From positions 152,872,034-152,936,033 of the forward strand of contig OZ020590.1 in the NCBI GenBank assembly GCA_963971535.1: a DNA stretch of 64,000 nucleotides. Reading direction: 5' to 3'. The notes beneath the pieces were generated by a model, which saw only the letters and a list, made by a program, of their open reading frames with translations, did no database searches and had not been told where the DNA came from. The DNA is from Notolepis coatsorum. Lineage: Eukaryota > Chordata > Actinopteri > Aulopiformes > Paralepididae. Positions 43,477 to 55,429 of the stretch are shown here, one piece after another. Position numbers and translations under genes: made by a program. Position 1 is the first letter of the stretch, and the number at the start of each line of letters is the position of its first letter.

Positions 43477-45100
43477 ACCCCCCACAGCTCTCTGTCTGTG
43501 AAGAGGAGGTTCCCCCTGAACAGCAAGAGAGGAGCCCAGTCTGAGCCAGGAGCAGCCAGAGCTCCTACAGATGAAAGAGGAACAGGAGGAACTCTGGACC
43601 AGTCAGGAGGGAGAGCAGCTTCAAGGTCTGGAGGAGGCTGATATCAAGTTCACATTCAACCCTGTCCCTGTGAAGAGTGAAGATGATGAAGAGAAACCTC
43701 AGTCCTCATGGTTTAACCAAACCCAGGACCCAGAGCTCCTACAGATTAAAGAGGAACAGGAGGAACTCTGGACCAGTCAGGAGGGAGAGCAGCTTCAAGG
43801 TCTGGAGGAGGCTGATATCATCAAGTTCACTTTCAACCCTGTCCCTGTGAAGAGTGAACATGATGAAGAGAAACCTCAGTCCTCATGGTTTAACCAAACC
43901 CAGGACCCAGAGCTCCTACAGATTAAAGAGGAACAGGAGGAACTCTGGACCAGTCAGGAGGGAGAGCAGCTTCAAGGTCTGGAGGAGGCTGATATCAAGT
44001 TCACTTTCAACCCTGTCCCTGTGAAGAGTGAACATGATGAAGAGAAACCTCAGTCCTCATGGTTTAACCAAACCCAGGACCCAGAGCTCCTACAGATTAA
44101 AGAGGAACAGGAGAAACTCTGGACCAGTCAGGAGGGAGAGCAACTTCAAGGTCTGGAGGAGGCTGATATCAAGTTCACTTTCAACCCTGTCCCTGTGAAG
44201 AGTGAAGATGATGAAGAGAAACCTCAGTCCTCATGGTTTAACCAAACCCAGACTGAGGAAAACAGAGAGACAGAGCCTCTAGCCAGCACCTCAACAGAAC
44301 AGATGAAAACAGAACCTGATGGAGAGGACTGTGGATTATCAGAACCAGTCAGTAACTTAGATCCAGCTGGTGATTTAGAACCAACTACAGATGGCCAGCT
44401 CCTCTCTTCACACTGTTCTGGAACTGATACTGATGACAGTGATGATTGGCTGGAGACTAGTGAACCTCATCCTGGTTTAAACTCACTGACATCAAAGAAG
44501 ACACAGAAAAACAAAGGACAGAGTTTGTCTAACAGCAACCAGTTGAAGAGCTCTGTGGTTTCATCCCATGAGGTGAAATTATCAAACCAAATACCATGTG
44601 AGACCTGGAGCTGTAAAGTGTGTGGGAAATGTTTTCCTAATAGGAAAGCTTTAATGCGCCATCTTAAAGTCCATCTTAGTGACTGTGGTTGGTGTGGAAA
44701 ACATTTAGAACCCACAGAGAGCTTAAAACTTCACTTTCAAATTCACATGACATGTACTGTTTGTGGCAAGAAATGTACTGCCATTACACTCTTGGAAGCA
44801 CATATGAGAAGCCACACTGGGGAAAAGCCCTATAGTTGCACACTGTGTCCTAAAAGATTTAGTGGAAAATCTGACCTAAAAGAACATATAAGACGCCATA
44901 CTGGGGAAAAGCCCTATAGTTGCACACTGTGTCCTAAAAGATTTATTACACAGGGAGACCTGAATAGTCACATGAGAAGCCATACCGGGGAAAAGCCCTA
45001 TAGTTGCACACTGTGTCCTAAAAGATATACTAGACAGGGAGACCTGAATAGACACATGAGAAGCCATACGGGGGAAAAGCCCTATAGTTGCACACTGTGA
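43477..45100 (+). CDS. C2H2 zinc-finger protein, terminal exon (paralogue 2), N-terminal frameshift
   Basis: Paralogue of 14313-16123. The 3' splice site (AG at 43475-43476) is preserved. One C is missing near 43535 compared with paralogue 1; the exon frame then reaches TGA at about 43538. An internal ATG at 43571 opens 509 codons, so a shorter protein is possible only with another upstream exon or start. There are four 58-residue acidic repeats instead of five. The linker lacks one short EPVT duplication. Six complete fingers lie at 44611-45079 and, as in paralogue 1, a seventh stops after SCTL. Between the paralogues the finger framework is nearly unchanged while helix positions -1, 3 and 6 differ in fingers 3 to 6. 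It may be a pseudogene or a diverged binding specificity. Confidence 0.72.
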
Positions 45101-45250
45101 TCAAATATTTGGTGCAAAACGTGACTTAAAAGTACATATCAGAACTCATACTCTGGGGGAAAACATTTAGTCGTGAAGTTTGTGGGAAAGGATTTACTCG
45201 GAAGGCATATATAAAGACACACATGAGGATTCACACCAGAGAAGAAACAA
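45096..45250 (+). pseudogene. Out-of-frame zinc-finger remainder (paralogue 2)
   Basis: Out-of-frame remnants of the seventh finger (IFGAKRDLKVHIRTH) and of a further finger (CGKGFTRKAYIKTHMRIH) follow the stop. This tail of two fingers is cut by the LINE in paralogue 1 at 16199. Confidence 0.72.
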
Positions 45251-45649
45251 ACTCACGTCCCTCCCTCCCTCATCTAGTTCACATTCAACCCCGTCCCTGT
45301 TAACTCATGACCGCCACGCTCTTTTCCCATCTTTACTCAATGGCGCCAGCGTTATTGACCATTTTAGCGATGTTTGCGGACCCATTGTGTGTTCTGTATT
45401 ATAGCTATGGAGACAAGGCTCATTTGACAGGCATTGTTTATAGTCCAAGACTGACTAACCAGTTAATTTCTACATACTTTAGTTTGTGCGCTATTCCATG
45501 CAAATTATTTAATTTTTTTTACAGTGCAATAAAATAGTTCTGGATTACTGTTGAACAGTTCAAAGTCGTCTTTACCTTCTCTGTTTGGTATCCACAGTTT
45601 AAAACTTGACAGTCTTCCCTCCCGTCTTATACCCACTTTGACCCTTCGA
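45251..45649. other. Spacer with no recognised gene
   Basis: It includes the part of the locus lost in block 1 at the LINE insertion (about 45170-45310). No gene is seen. Confidence 0.4.
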
Positions 45650-45880
45650 ACCTCCCTCTCAGAGTGCAGTTCCCTCTCAGAGTGCAGTTCCCTCTCAGGG
45701 TGCAGTTCCCTCTCAGAGTGCAGTTCCCTCTCAGGGTGCAGTTCCCTCTCAGAGTGCAGTTCCCTCTCTCGGAGTGCAGTTCCCTCTCAGGGTGCAGTTC
45801 CCTCTCTCAGGGTGCAGTTCCCTCTCTCAGGGTGCAGTTCCCTCTCAGAGTGCAGTTCCCTCTCAGGGTGCAGTTCTAGG
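45650..45880 (+). repeat. 18-bp minisatellite, about 12 copies
   Basis: Same unit as 18784-18925, with extra 20-bp CTCTCTC variants. Confidence 0.9.
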
Positions 45881-46138
45881 CCTGGTTCCTACACAGTTTT
45901 AAAGCCTGACAGTCTCTTGTTTGATACCCACACAGTTTAATACCCGACAGTTTTGAAGCTGTAATAAAAAGCAATAGACAGAGTAAAATAATACAGTGCA
46001 ATAATAGAATAGTAGAATAGAATAGATAGTAAAATTATGCAATAGAATGGACAGAGTAAAATAGTGCTACAGTACAATCAACATAATGAATAAAGGAAGA
46101 TCCGGTCAGTTTGTTGTAGGCCTCAGTGTGCCATGTAT

Positions 46139-47012
46139 GATTGATTGATTGATTGATTGATTGAAAACTTTATTAACAGATTGCAGAATGGGTACAATAC
46201 AGTACAGCTCAATACACATAATTGTTAAGGGGATGCAGACCAGAGAAAGACTTTCGTCTTGTTTACATCAGGGTCCCCCATTTTAAATTTATCATAACAT
46301 ATATGACATACACAACATACAGATAGACAGTACTGCTACATCTATACATTTATGACATACCAGATTTACAAATACAGTACTGTTTGTGATACAAAAAGAG
46401 TCTAAAAAAGAGAGTATATACATTTGACGTAGAAACTGTACATTGGAGGAGGTTGGGTAGGTGGGGGGGGGGGGGGGACTGTACATTGGAGGTGGGTGGG
46501 GGAACATGTACAAGCAAAACTGTACATTGGAATATCGACTAAACCTTACTTGGTCCCAAGAAGAGGGTCTTGTGTATTATTGGGTTAGGACATTTACTGT
46601 ACATTGGAGGGGGTTGGGTTTAGACATTTACAGGGGCCAGTTTCCAACTGCAGTCTCCCGTAGGTGCTCTTTGAAAGTGGGTAGTGATTCACATTTCTTT
46701 ACAGCTGTGGGTAGGGCGTTCCACATTGATGTGGCATAATTGCGAAAGGTGTTTAGTCCCTTGTTTGAGCCGAATCTGGGTTTGACATGATTTGTGGAGC
46801 TCCCTCTGGTGTTGTGATCGTGGTATTCACTGGCCTTTGGGAAGTATTTTGACATGTACATGGGTACTTTAGTCGGTAGTGTATCTTGTAGACCAGGCCC
46901 ATTGCAAGTTGCTGTACTCTGTCGTCTACTCTAAGCCATCCTAGGTTGTCAAAGTGGGCAGGGGTGAGGTGGGTTCTATGAGTAAGGTCAAGCAGTAGTC
47001 TGACCAGTTTGT
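46139..47012 (-). mobile_element. 5'-truncated CR1/L2-like LINE 3' end (second copy)
   Basis: Paralogue of 19174-19955, with the 3' UTR start intact here. The RT frame is broken near 46875. Confidence 0.82.
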
Positions 47013-47129
47013 ATCCCTGCCCTGCATGGAATGTTCCTCCTGAGCAACGGCAGAAGGATCCGCCCCTTGCTGACAAATGAAGCCACCCAACTCCTCCACC
47101 AATCAACACGTCTTGCCTCCCTCGACTAC

Positions 47130-47262
47130 TGCAATGGGGTTAAGTTAGGGGTTAAGTGTCTTGCTCAAGGACACTTCGACACGCTGCCCGGGAGAAGGGG
47201 AATCGAACTGGGAACCTCCAGATTACCAGATGACTGCACTACCTCCCGAGCCACTGATTAGT
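47130..47262 (-). mobile_element. tRNA-headed SINE fragment (second copy)
   Basis: Paralogue of 20075-20206. Confidence 0.7.
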
Positions 47263-47423
47263 ATTAGTGCTAATCAGATGTATGTACAGAGTTGTAGTAT
47301 TAAGTATTAATATGTACAGTGATACAGGTATAAAGACACTATGGTAGTAAGTCATACTGGCCAGCAGCGTAACTAGTAAGAGTAGGTAAGAGATATGTAC
47401 AGATATACATATAGTAACTAGTA

Positions 47424-47790
47424 GGGGTGTAACGGTACACAAAAACCACGGTTCGGTACATACCTCGGTTTTGAAGTCACGGTTCGGTACGGGTTTTCGG
47501 TACAGTGGGGGAAAGTTTGGCTTTCCATGTTCCACTCAGGGGTGATGTAGTGTGCAGTAACTAATTGTACTTGTAGGGCTGTCAACAAATATTCTATGTT
47601 GAAATTAATAATCGACTTGTAAAGAAAAAAATAATAATAATTATTATATTAGATTGTGAAAAAAACAGCCCCCAGTGGGCAGTCGTTATTGGTTAAACAT
47701 ACCGTTGTATTCGTTCGGTACACAGCCGTTCGGTACCGTATGTTACACACTGAAACGGTTCGGTACGGATACGTGTACCTTTACACCCCT
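47424..47790. mobile_element. hAT-like MITE (second copy)
   Basis: Paralogue of 20366-20731. The right end here reads TTTACACCCCTA, which matches the left end better. Confidence 0.6.
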
Positions 47791-48309
47791 AGTGTGCATT
47801 AGAGAGAGAGAGAGAGAGTTTTGGTGAATTTCCCCATCAGATACCCCTACATAGTCAAGCATAGATAGAATGGTGAACTTTGACATAAAATTATATTTTT
47901 TCTATCAATGTTCCGGGCTATTTAACTTCATTAATTATTGGAGGAGAGCTTTAGACTTTAGAACTTTAGACATTATTTCAGAAGCAATAATAATAATAAT
48001 AATAAATAATTGTTTTCCATCTACAAGTCAAACTCAAGAATCTATGCACATACAGTGTACATCTAAAATGTATGTGGTCAAATACATTTACAGATTCAAC
48101 CTTTAATCTGATAATTCAAGCCACTCATTCATATTACACACGGTAGTATTTCAAGGCACCTACAGATGGCGCTCTGGCACCATTGTTAAGAATGACGATT
48201 CAGACAAAATTCTGACCATATTATCAAGGTGCTGTGAAAGTGTCCCTCTGATAGGGTTTACGAACCACTGAAGAAGGAACGGAACTCATGACCCCTTGTG
48301 AAATCACTG

Positions 48310-48443
48310 GCAGGAACGGCCTGGAGAGGCCAACCGGTAACCAAAAGGTTGCCGGTTCGATCCCCGGCACCCACATGAGTGTGTATTCCAGCTGTGAGCT
48401 GGTGACTGAAGGGTGGCTGGTGTTATATCTACGGTAACCACCA
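48310..48443 (+). mobile_element. tRNA-derived SINE (second copy)
   Basis: Paralogue of 21255-21382. The homology between blocks ends here at ACCACCAT, followed directly by TCAA repeats. Confidence 0.6.
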
Positions 48444-49499
48444 TTCAATCAATCAATCAATCAATCAAAGCCTAAAGTAATTACTGTGCAGAGGTGGAGT
48501 TGGTAAAACACTGGAGAAGCAGGATTTTGCTGTTATTATACTGTGACCTTTTTACAAGATACAGTAATAATAAGACACCAATTTATTCAAATGTTGTTGA
48601 TATATTTCTCATATATCAACACATATCAACTGTTGTTCTACACATACAGTACAGTAGCAAACATTGTTTCTTCAAACGAGGACATTCTAAACATTCCATG
48701 AAAGGCCTCTTATTACCATCACTGTTGTGTACAATTGTATCAAGATTAATAATTTCCTTCCTTACAATTAGGGATGAATCCAATACCAAGAACCACATGT
48801 ACTAATGTCAGAAATCAAAGCAAAAGTGACTATATTTTCGTAATTTCTATGGTTAATGGATCGGTACTCGGAATTGACGGATACTGAAGGGCTTAACTGA
48901 CCTATCTCAAAGCCCACCCTATTTTCTTGGGGTTTGAGATGGGTCAGTTGGTGTCGGCGATGAAAAGGTCTTATCATCAGTATATTCCTATTTAAATAAT
49001 CTCTGATTATGAACTCTGCTGTGAGAATCCACCCTGAACATAATTCAAACGTTATCCCTTTAATCTTTAATAAACATGGGAAAGTCTCACTCGGAAGGTA
49101 AAAATGAAAGCTACACTCATTACCAGCGGAGCAGCGCCAAAGGGTGTCTCGCTCATCTCTCATCACACATAAGATTCTTTGATTCAAAGGTTCTTTGGGT
49201 TCTAGTTTTAAAGCCCCAATTCCTGATTTGTGGAGAAACGGCGGCCCTTGTACATTTCTGCCCCAGTTTTTGTTTTGTTATTGTACACATTAAGAGCTGG
49301 AGGAGCTACAATTGTCATCCACACGATGAAAGTGAGAGAACACGCGAGCAAGGAGAGCATATCTAAAGACAACGTGAGCTAAGGTACCCATTTGTGATAA
49401 TGGCAACACAATTATTTTGTGACTATATTGACAATAAACAGTTATTTAGCCAGTACCTCCTCTGGCAGACAGGTGGAGACATTTTGCAATATGTGTTTG
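48444..49499. other. Unique spacer with a hairpin, no recognised gene
   Basis: It begins with a (TCAA)n run. A 21-bp inverted repeat with two mismatches lies at 48895-48915 and 48929-48949. A 139-codon minus frame (48768-49187) has no recognised domain. Confidence 0.4.
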
Positions 49500-49989
49500 C
49501 AGTGGCGGACTGGGACACAAATTCAGCCCGGGACATTCAGACGCACCAGCCCACACACCGGCCCACGCACCGGCCCCGAAACCGGCCCACACAACGGCCG
49601 TTATGAAACACTTGTCCAGTATTAAACAACCCAAGGCTGTGGCTAAGGAGTCAACATCAGGGAGACCAAATCTACACCCCGCCCCTAGATTAGCACTCGT
49701 GCACAGTGCACACACACACACACACACACACACATACATATACCGTTACTTTGGCTTTTTACTTTTTAGTAACATCTTAGTGCCTCATTAGCCTAGGGAT
49801 TAAGGATACATGAAGTATTAACTACACCATAATAATATTGAGGTTTTGATCCATAGAAAGGTCTGTGCTACACAATTTCAGTTAGATTGGATTTATTGTC
49901 CTTTAATTTGGCACACATGACATTAGTTGCTTGCCGTTTAATCAACATCGAAAGACCCCCCACTTCCTCCCAGACACCCATTCCAAGAG

Positions 49990-50078
49990 TCTCAGTCTCT
50001 CTCAGTCTCTCAGTCTCTCTCAGTCTCTCAGTCTCTCTCAGTCTCTCTCAGTCTCTCTCAGTCTCTCTCAGTCTCTCT

Positions 50079-50153
<75 letters not shown>
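49990..50153 (+). repeat. (TCTCTCAG)n and (TC)n microsatellite
   Basis: CT-rich tract that changes from TCTCTCAG units to pure TC. The longer counterpart is at 59704-59922. Confidence 0.95.
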
Positions 50154-50156
<3 letters not shown>

Positions 50157-50575
50157 TGACTCAGTATTAGCAGAGTTGATAGGAAAAGGGAAGTTTTGTC
50201 TGGGCTCTGCTGAGAAGTCATGGGTCAAATAGAAGGTGTGGGGGTGACTAGAGAAGATGGGGAAGTTGGTGAGTGGTGACTACTCCCATTTTCAGAATTT
50301 GAGGGTTCATTGGAATCTGATTTTCTTCAGAATTCAATGAGGCAGAGAATGCTCTGATTCAGACTGACATCACATCTATATTCTGTATGCTGTTCCAACT
50401 CTTTGTTGAGGCTTTATTGAATAAAATGTTTGAATACAATGTTTTTATCGCTGCACCATTTCATCCAATAGAGAAAAACATGTTATCTTCACTAGAATTG
50501 AAAATAAAGTTGAAATCTGTGCTAGTAGTGATGGACCCAGTAGTGGGGGCAGTAAGGAAGAAGATACAAATATAC

Positions 50576-50931
50576 TAGGGATGTTCGATATTGGCTTTTT
50601 TACCGATATCCGATATAGTCCAACACTTAAATTTCCGATACCGATATCAACCGATACCAATATATGCAGGGTTTCCCCCCCAAAAAACGAATAATTTCAG
50701 GTAATTAACATTACATATATCTTGTTGTGGAATTAACACAACATTATGCATACTTTTGACAATAAATAAAATCAGAATTTGTTCTTACTTGCTTGCCTGG
50801 GTAAATAAAGGTTAAATAAATATAAAAAATAAAGATATTTAATTTTTCTTTTTTTGAAAACAGATACCGATAATTTCCGATATCACATTTTAATGCCAAT
50901 ATCGGTAGGCCGATAATATCGGACATCACTA
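50576..50931. mobile_element. 356-bp hAT-like MITE with AAATATAC target duplication
   Basis: Left end TAGGGATGTTCGATATTGG; right end CCGATAATATCGGACATCAC plus TA. An 8-bp direct repeat AAATATAC flanks it (50568-50575 and 50932-50939). Both subterminal regions are rich in CCGATAT. Confidence 0.85.
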
Positions 50932-51037
50932 AAATATACACATTATAATACACAATTTGAAAAGTAATGTCATGATCTAGGTGTCTTTTATAAACGTTTT
51001 CATTCTACTGGATGAAGCTCAACTTCATCATGGCTGC

Positions 51038-51038
<1 letters not shown>

Positions 51039-51099
<61 letters not shown>
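51039..51099 (+). repeat. (TC)n microsatellite
   Basis: About 60 bp of TC; counterpart at 60815-60881. Confidence 0.95.
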
Positions 51100-51103
<4 letters not shown>

Positions 51104-51854
51104 TGCATTCACACTCACACACGCTACTGGTGGTCATGAGCAGCATCAGCAAACACAGCTGCCCTGTGGCAGACTGACGGAATCATGTCTGCTATTCAGC
51201 GCCAACCACCATCAACAACCTTCATAAATACATTCAACATTAATGGAATAGGCTAACTACCAACTTAGCTGTAGCAGTTAGCTGTTATATGCAATCACAT
51301 TTGTTTAACTACGGGGTAGTAGTTGACCGAGTTGTTAGCTTAAGCTAGTTAGCTGTGGTTATTTACAAACATGTAGATGAGACTAATCATATCGAGAACA
51401 TGGCTAACAGTTGGGAATTCTAAGGTACATCTTATTTAAGCATGTAAAATGGCAACTAATCAATTCAATCAATTAGATTACCAATATTATATCAACATGA
51501 AAATTTGGAAGGGAACATAATAGTATTTTATTTTAGTATTTACTATTATAATATTAGTAGCCGATTAATTTGCAGCCCGTCCTAGGTTCTGATTGGCTCT
51601 CTAGGTTAGCACTTTAGCTTCTGATGCTGTGGTGGGCACTAGTCCTAACATTGCTAACTAAACTTTTAGTCAGAGAAAAAACTTCACGAGTCACGACTAT
51701 TTATGTCCACGTGCTGTAAGGAATCAGGAATACGGAAAGCACATTGTCTTGTAATAGAATGACTGAAATCACTGCAAGAGCTAGTATAGGCTAGCTAGCC
51801 CTCATGAACCGGCAGACACCAACAGTAGAATATGCACTAGGCTACTGCACGCAC

Positions 51855-52050
51855 CTGTCATGTTACTGTTGGTTCCTTCCACTTGAACTTCATCATTATT
51901 AGCAGCAGCAGCTACTCTAACGAGAGCCCTTCCTCTACTAAACATGTCTGTAATTTTAGAACATTGTTCTGCGTCTTTTACTAGCAATTTTTGTTTTTTT
52001 ATTCTAGCTTTTTCAGCTCCACTTTTTTTTTTTTTTTTTTCGTTCTCCAT
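51855..52050 (-). pseudogene. First exon of a hAT-type transposase
   Basis: The minus frame starts MENEKKKKKSGAEKARIKKQ and continues DAEQCSKITDMFSRGRA. This basic SGA..K start resembles the N-terminus of hAT transposases of the TTF-zinc-finger type that I recall from fish. The frame meets a good splice donor (ACAG then GTGCGTG, at 51854/51855). No later exon with the zinc finger or the hAT dimerisation domain is found in the element, so it is a deletion derivative. In copy 2 the lysine run has a stop codon. It tells the likely family of the element; confidence in the family is moderate. Confidence 0.5.
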
Positions 52051-52267
52051 TTCTGCGCTTCTAGGCCTACTCGCGGTTGGGAGGAAACGTGAATCTCATT
52101 CACTGATGTCTCATGTCTCATTCAAGACAAAAACAAAAGCATGTCTTTCACTTAACACCAAGAAAACAGTGTCTATGATGTTCACAAAGTCACCAGTAGA
52201 GGTCACTCACTCTAATGTGTTTCTGGGAGAGGCGGAGCTGGACATTGTACATTAATTCGGGAGCGTG

Positions 52268-52526
52268 TCTATGTTCCCCGGGTCCTATGTTCCCCGGGTC
52301 CTATGTTCCCCGGGTTCTATGTTCCCCGCTTTGATTGATTGACATTTTTAGACCACCAGCCCTGATTCCAAACTCTAACCGTAACCAGTTCGAAAGAGGG
52401 CCTAAGCTTAACCAGTTCGAAACAAGGCGGACATTCATAATTAATAAAATAATAGAAATTAATAAAAATGTCAATCTATCAAGCGGGGAACATAGGACCC
52501 GGGGAACATAGGACCCGGGGAACATA
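52268..52526. mobile_element. Foldback element with reiterated 16-bp terminal motif
   Basis: The left end has four copies of ctatgttccccgggtc-type 16-mers, then gctttgattgattgacattt. The right end is the inverse (gtcaatctatcaagcgggga, then three 16-mers). The core contains aaccagttcgaaagagggcc, related to sequence at 39746-39790. A second copy lies at 62045-62310. Confidence 0.8.
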
Positions 52527-52539
52527 AGGATGATCCCAT

Positions 52540-53121
52540 TAATTCAAGTATCTTGGGGTCACATTGGACTCTACATTGACCTTCAAAAAGTCATGTGAAG
52601 AAAGTGACAAACAGTCAAGTTTAACATCGAAAACTTCAGGCAGATCAGGCCCTGCCTGCCAGTTAATGCTGCAAGGATGTTTCTGCATTCAATGATTTTA
52701 TCACACATCGAGTACTGTTTTATCAACTGGTCTCTTTCATATGTCACTACTCTTACACCAATAGAATTACTCTACAAAAAAGCCATAAAAGTATTTGATA
52801 GGAAACCAATTTCATTTCATCACTGTAATGTTTTAGAAAAACATAACATGCAACAAGGTTCTGCATGGACTTGCCCCTCCCCCATTGAATGAGTTCATCC
52901 AACAGAAAGCAGACACTGGCATTACCACCAGGGCCATCAGTAGAGGGGACTGTAAGGTGCCTTTTCGGTATACTACCTTTGCAAAAACTGTGTTCTCTGT
53001 TAAAGGTGGTAACTACTGGAATAGCCTACCAGTTGTGATTAGAGAGTGCCCTACATACTCCATGTTCAAGACCCATCTTAAACTGCATCTTAAGGCAAAC
53101 CAGAACTGTGATCATTTTTAA
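52540..53121 (+). mobile_element. Degraded LINE reverse transcriptase C-terminus
   Basis: Scattered frames give LGVTLDSTLTFKKS and then MNEFIQQKADTGITTRAISR followed by YWNSLPVVIRECPTYSMFKT, the usual end of CR1/Rex-type RTs. It is frameshifted and dead. A second copy is at 62326-62907. Confidence 0.7.
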
Positions 53122-53157
53122 TCTGATTTAGTTTATGCAACTTGTTTATTGTTTTAT

Positions 53158-54005
53158 TGCCGGCCCACACAATGGCCCACATACTAGCCCACACACCGGC
53201 CCACACACCGGCCCACATACTGGCCCACACACCGGCCCACACACTGGCCCACATTAGTGGCCCACACACTGACTCACACACTGGCCCACACACCGGCCCA
53301 CACACTGGCCCACATACTGGCCCACACACCGGCCCACACACCGGCCCACATACTGGCCCACACACTGGCCCACACACTGGCCCACACACCGGCCCACACA
53401 TCGGCCCACATACTGGCCCACATACTGGCCCACACACTGGCCCACACACTGGCCCACATTAGTGGCCCACACACCGACTCACACACCGGCCCACACACTG
53501 GCCCACATTAGTGGCCCACACACTGGCCCACACACTGGCCCACACACCGGCCCACACACCGGCCCACACACCGGCCCACATACTGGCCCACACACTGGCC
53601 CACATTAGTGGCCCACACACCGACTCACACACTGGCCCACACACTGGCCCACATTAGTGGCCCACACACCGACTCACACACTGGCCCACACACTGGCCCA
53701 CACACCGGCCCACATTAGTGGCCCACACACCGACTCACACACTGGCCCACACACTGGCCCACATTAGTGGCCCACACACCGACTCACACACCGGCCCACA
53801 CACTGGCCCACATTAGTGGCCCACACACTGGCCCACACACTGGCCCACACACCGGCCCACATTAGTGGCCCACACACCGGCCCACATTAGTGGCCCACAT
53901 TAGTGGCCCACACACCGACTCACACACTGGCCCACACACCGGCCCACACACTGGCCCACATACTGGCCCACACACCGGCCCACACACCGGCCCACATACT
54001 GGCCC
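53158..54005 (+). repeat. 12-bp GGCCCACA array (hAT subterminal motif), about 68 units
   Basis: Units of cggcccacacac with TACT and ATTAGT variants and occasional cgactcacacac. The same 12-mer appears a few times at the left end of the element (49550-49595). Confidence 0.92.
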
Positions 54006-54013
54006 AGTGATAA

Positions 54014-54110
54014 TACATAAATGGCTGTCAAAGTTAACGCGTTAACGCACAATTATTTTAACGCCACTATTTCTTTAACGCAAGATTAACGTAATTTCTT
54101 TTTAAATTTG
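54014..54110. mobile_element. One end of a hAT-like element (GTTAACGCGTTAACGC)
   Basis: The stretch atggctgtcaaagttaacgc then gttaacgcac resembles a common fish hAT MITE end. No matching second end is found. Confidence 0.4.
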
Positions 54111-54121
54111 ATTTGATTATT

Positions 54122-54138
54122 GATAGAGAGAGAGAGAG

Positions 54139-54206
<68 letters not shown>
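54122..54206 (+). repeat. (GA)n microsatellite
   Basis: About 85 bp of GA with one C interruption. Confidence 0.95.
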
Positions 54207-54210
<4 letters not shown>

Positions 54211-54649
54211 GAGAGAGATGAGGAAGGGGCAAGAGAGAAAGAGGGCTGGGAGGGGGGGGGTGAGTCCTCAGTCCTTGTGTGGGTGAATTCTTTTACGATT
54301 AATTTAAAAGAATATTTTCATGTTGAGATAGATTGTGGATGAATATGCAAAGAAAGGTACACCATACAAATGTGCATGCTTTATTTGTTTTAAACGAGAC
54401 GGTTTAGAAATGGGCAATGGGAAAATACATTGCGTTTCCAAGATGGTGGACTGGCCGGAAACAGCAATGACGTAACCACTACACCTCCCTATTCAAGCCG
54501 ATAGGAAGCCAATGCAGGGACTCTAAGAATTCTGGACATCTAGCTCCATTGCTTCCTCACCAATGACGTGTTTGATGGACGACAGTCCTCTCCTCCCTCT
54601 GGGAGGGAACCAGCCTCCTGCTGGTTAACCACAGAACTAATGTAAAGCA
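54207..54649. other. No recognisable feature
   Basis: No gene or repeat family is recognised. Confidence 0.4.
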
Positions 54650-54859
54650 ATGGGGCTTTTGCTTTTTAAAACCATTAATCACACTGTCAGCCCTCCTCTC
54701 CCCTCTGTTCCTGCTTTTTCAAATGATGACTGTAACAGTTTTCTTTTCTTTTTTGTAAACAAGGTTGCAGTTGTGAGGGCAAGTATCACCCCCTCTTGCT
54801 CCCCTCTCCCTATGTCACCAGTTCGGGAGGCAACCTTGAGTAACCTCTCCTGTATCACC

Positions 54860-55117
54860 TTACCGAAACGAACACATTTGCCAGGTAAAAAAAAATACCA
54901 CATTTAAATCTCTTTTCTCTATCTTGGCTAATTGAATCTGGTGCCATATCACGCTTGTGTGTTCTATGCATCCGGAAAACCCTGGGATTCCTGCTTTCTG
55001 CACTGTGGTGTCTAAACAATTCCTTTCTAGATAGTTTGCTAGCCTCTGTGCCACTATACTAAAGAAAATCTTACCTTCTACATTCAGGAGAGATATAGTC
55101 CGAAGACTTTGAGCCAA
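54860..55117 (-). pseudogene. Fragment of a different LINE reverse transcriptase
   Basis: The minus frame reads SLRTISLLNVEGKIFFSIVA, then TTVQKAGIPGFSGCIEHTSV and IWHQIQLAKIEKRDLNVVF, and shifts frame into LANVFVSV. These are RT motifs 1 to 3 of a clade distinct from the CR1/L2-like copies elsewhere in the window. It is truncated and frameshifted. Confidence 0.65.
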
Positions 55118-55425
55118 TCAGCAATACCTACTGATTCACATGACTGAGTTGCCCGTGACCTCAATGCGGTCTCATCAGAAAATGTAAATAAAGTCCTTAA
55201 TCGACCACAGAAAAAAGGTACATAATATAATGTATGTTATGTTATATCTATATATGAATAATATATTTACGTTTCGTATCGACCTATCTTAAAACTCTAA
55301 GATAGGCTATCTTCTTGTCTGAGTCTGGAGAAGACAGTAAGAGCTTTTCCCATAATGTTGGTGTTGTGGTGACCCACTTGGGACATATAGACATTCACCA
55401 AACCCTGAGCAAAGTTACGGCTCCT
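55118..55425. other. No recognisable feature
   Basis: AT-rich, with no gene or known element. Confidence 0.4.
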
Positions 55426-55429
55426 TTAA

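Larger units (their letters stand above)
49500..54005. mobile_element. hAT-like element, CAGTGGCGGACTGG family (copy 1, right end missing)
   Basis: It begins exactly at the 14-bp terminal repeat and runs almost identically to 59157-63831. It breaks off inside the 12-bp array at about 54005 without the right terminus. Its left flank is unrelated to that of copy 2, so the copies arose by transposition and not by segmental duplication. Nested cargo is the same in both. Confidence 0.8.

Noticed and set aside
49446..49739. Minus-strand Ala/Gly/Cys-rich frame as a secreted protein
   Set aside because: Produced by the CA microsatellite and GGCCCAC repeats at the hAT left end.
53142..53644. His/Thr-rich and Cys/Val-rich frames in the 12-bp array
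   Set aside because: Open in several frames on both strands because of the short repeat; no unique sequence or start context.
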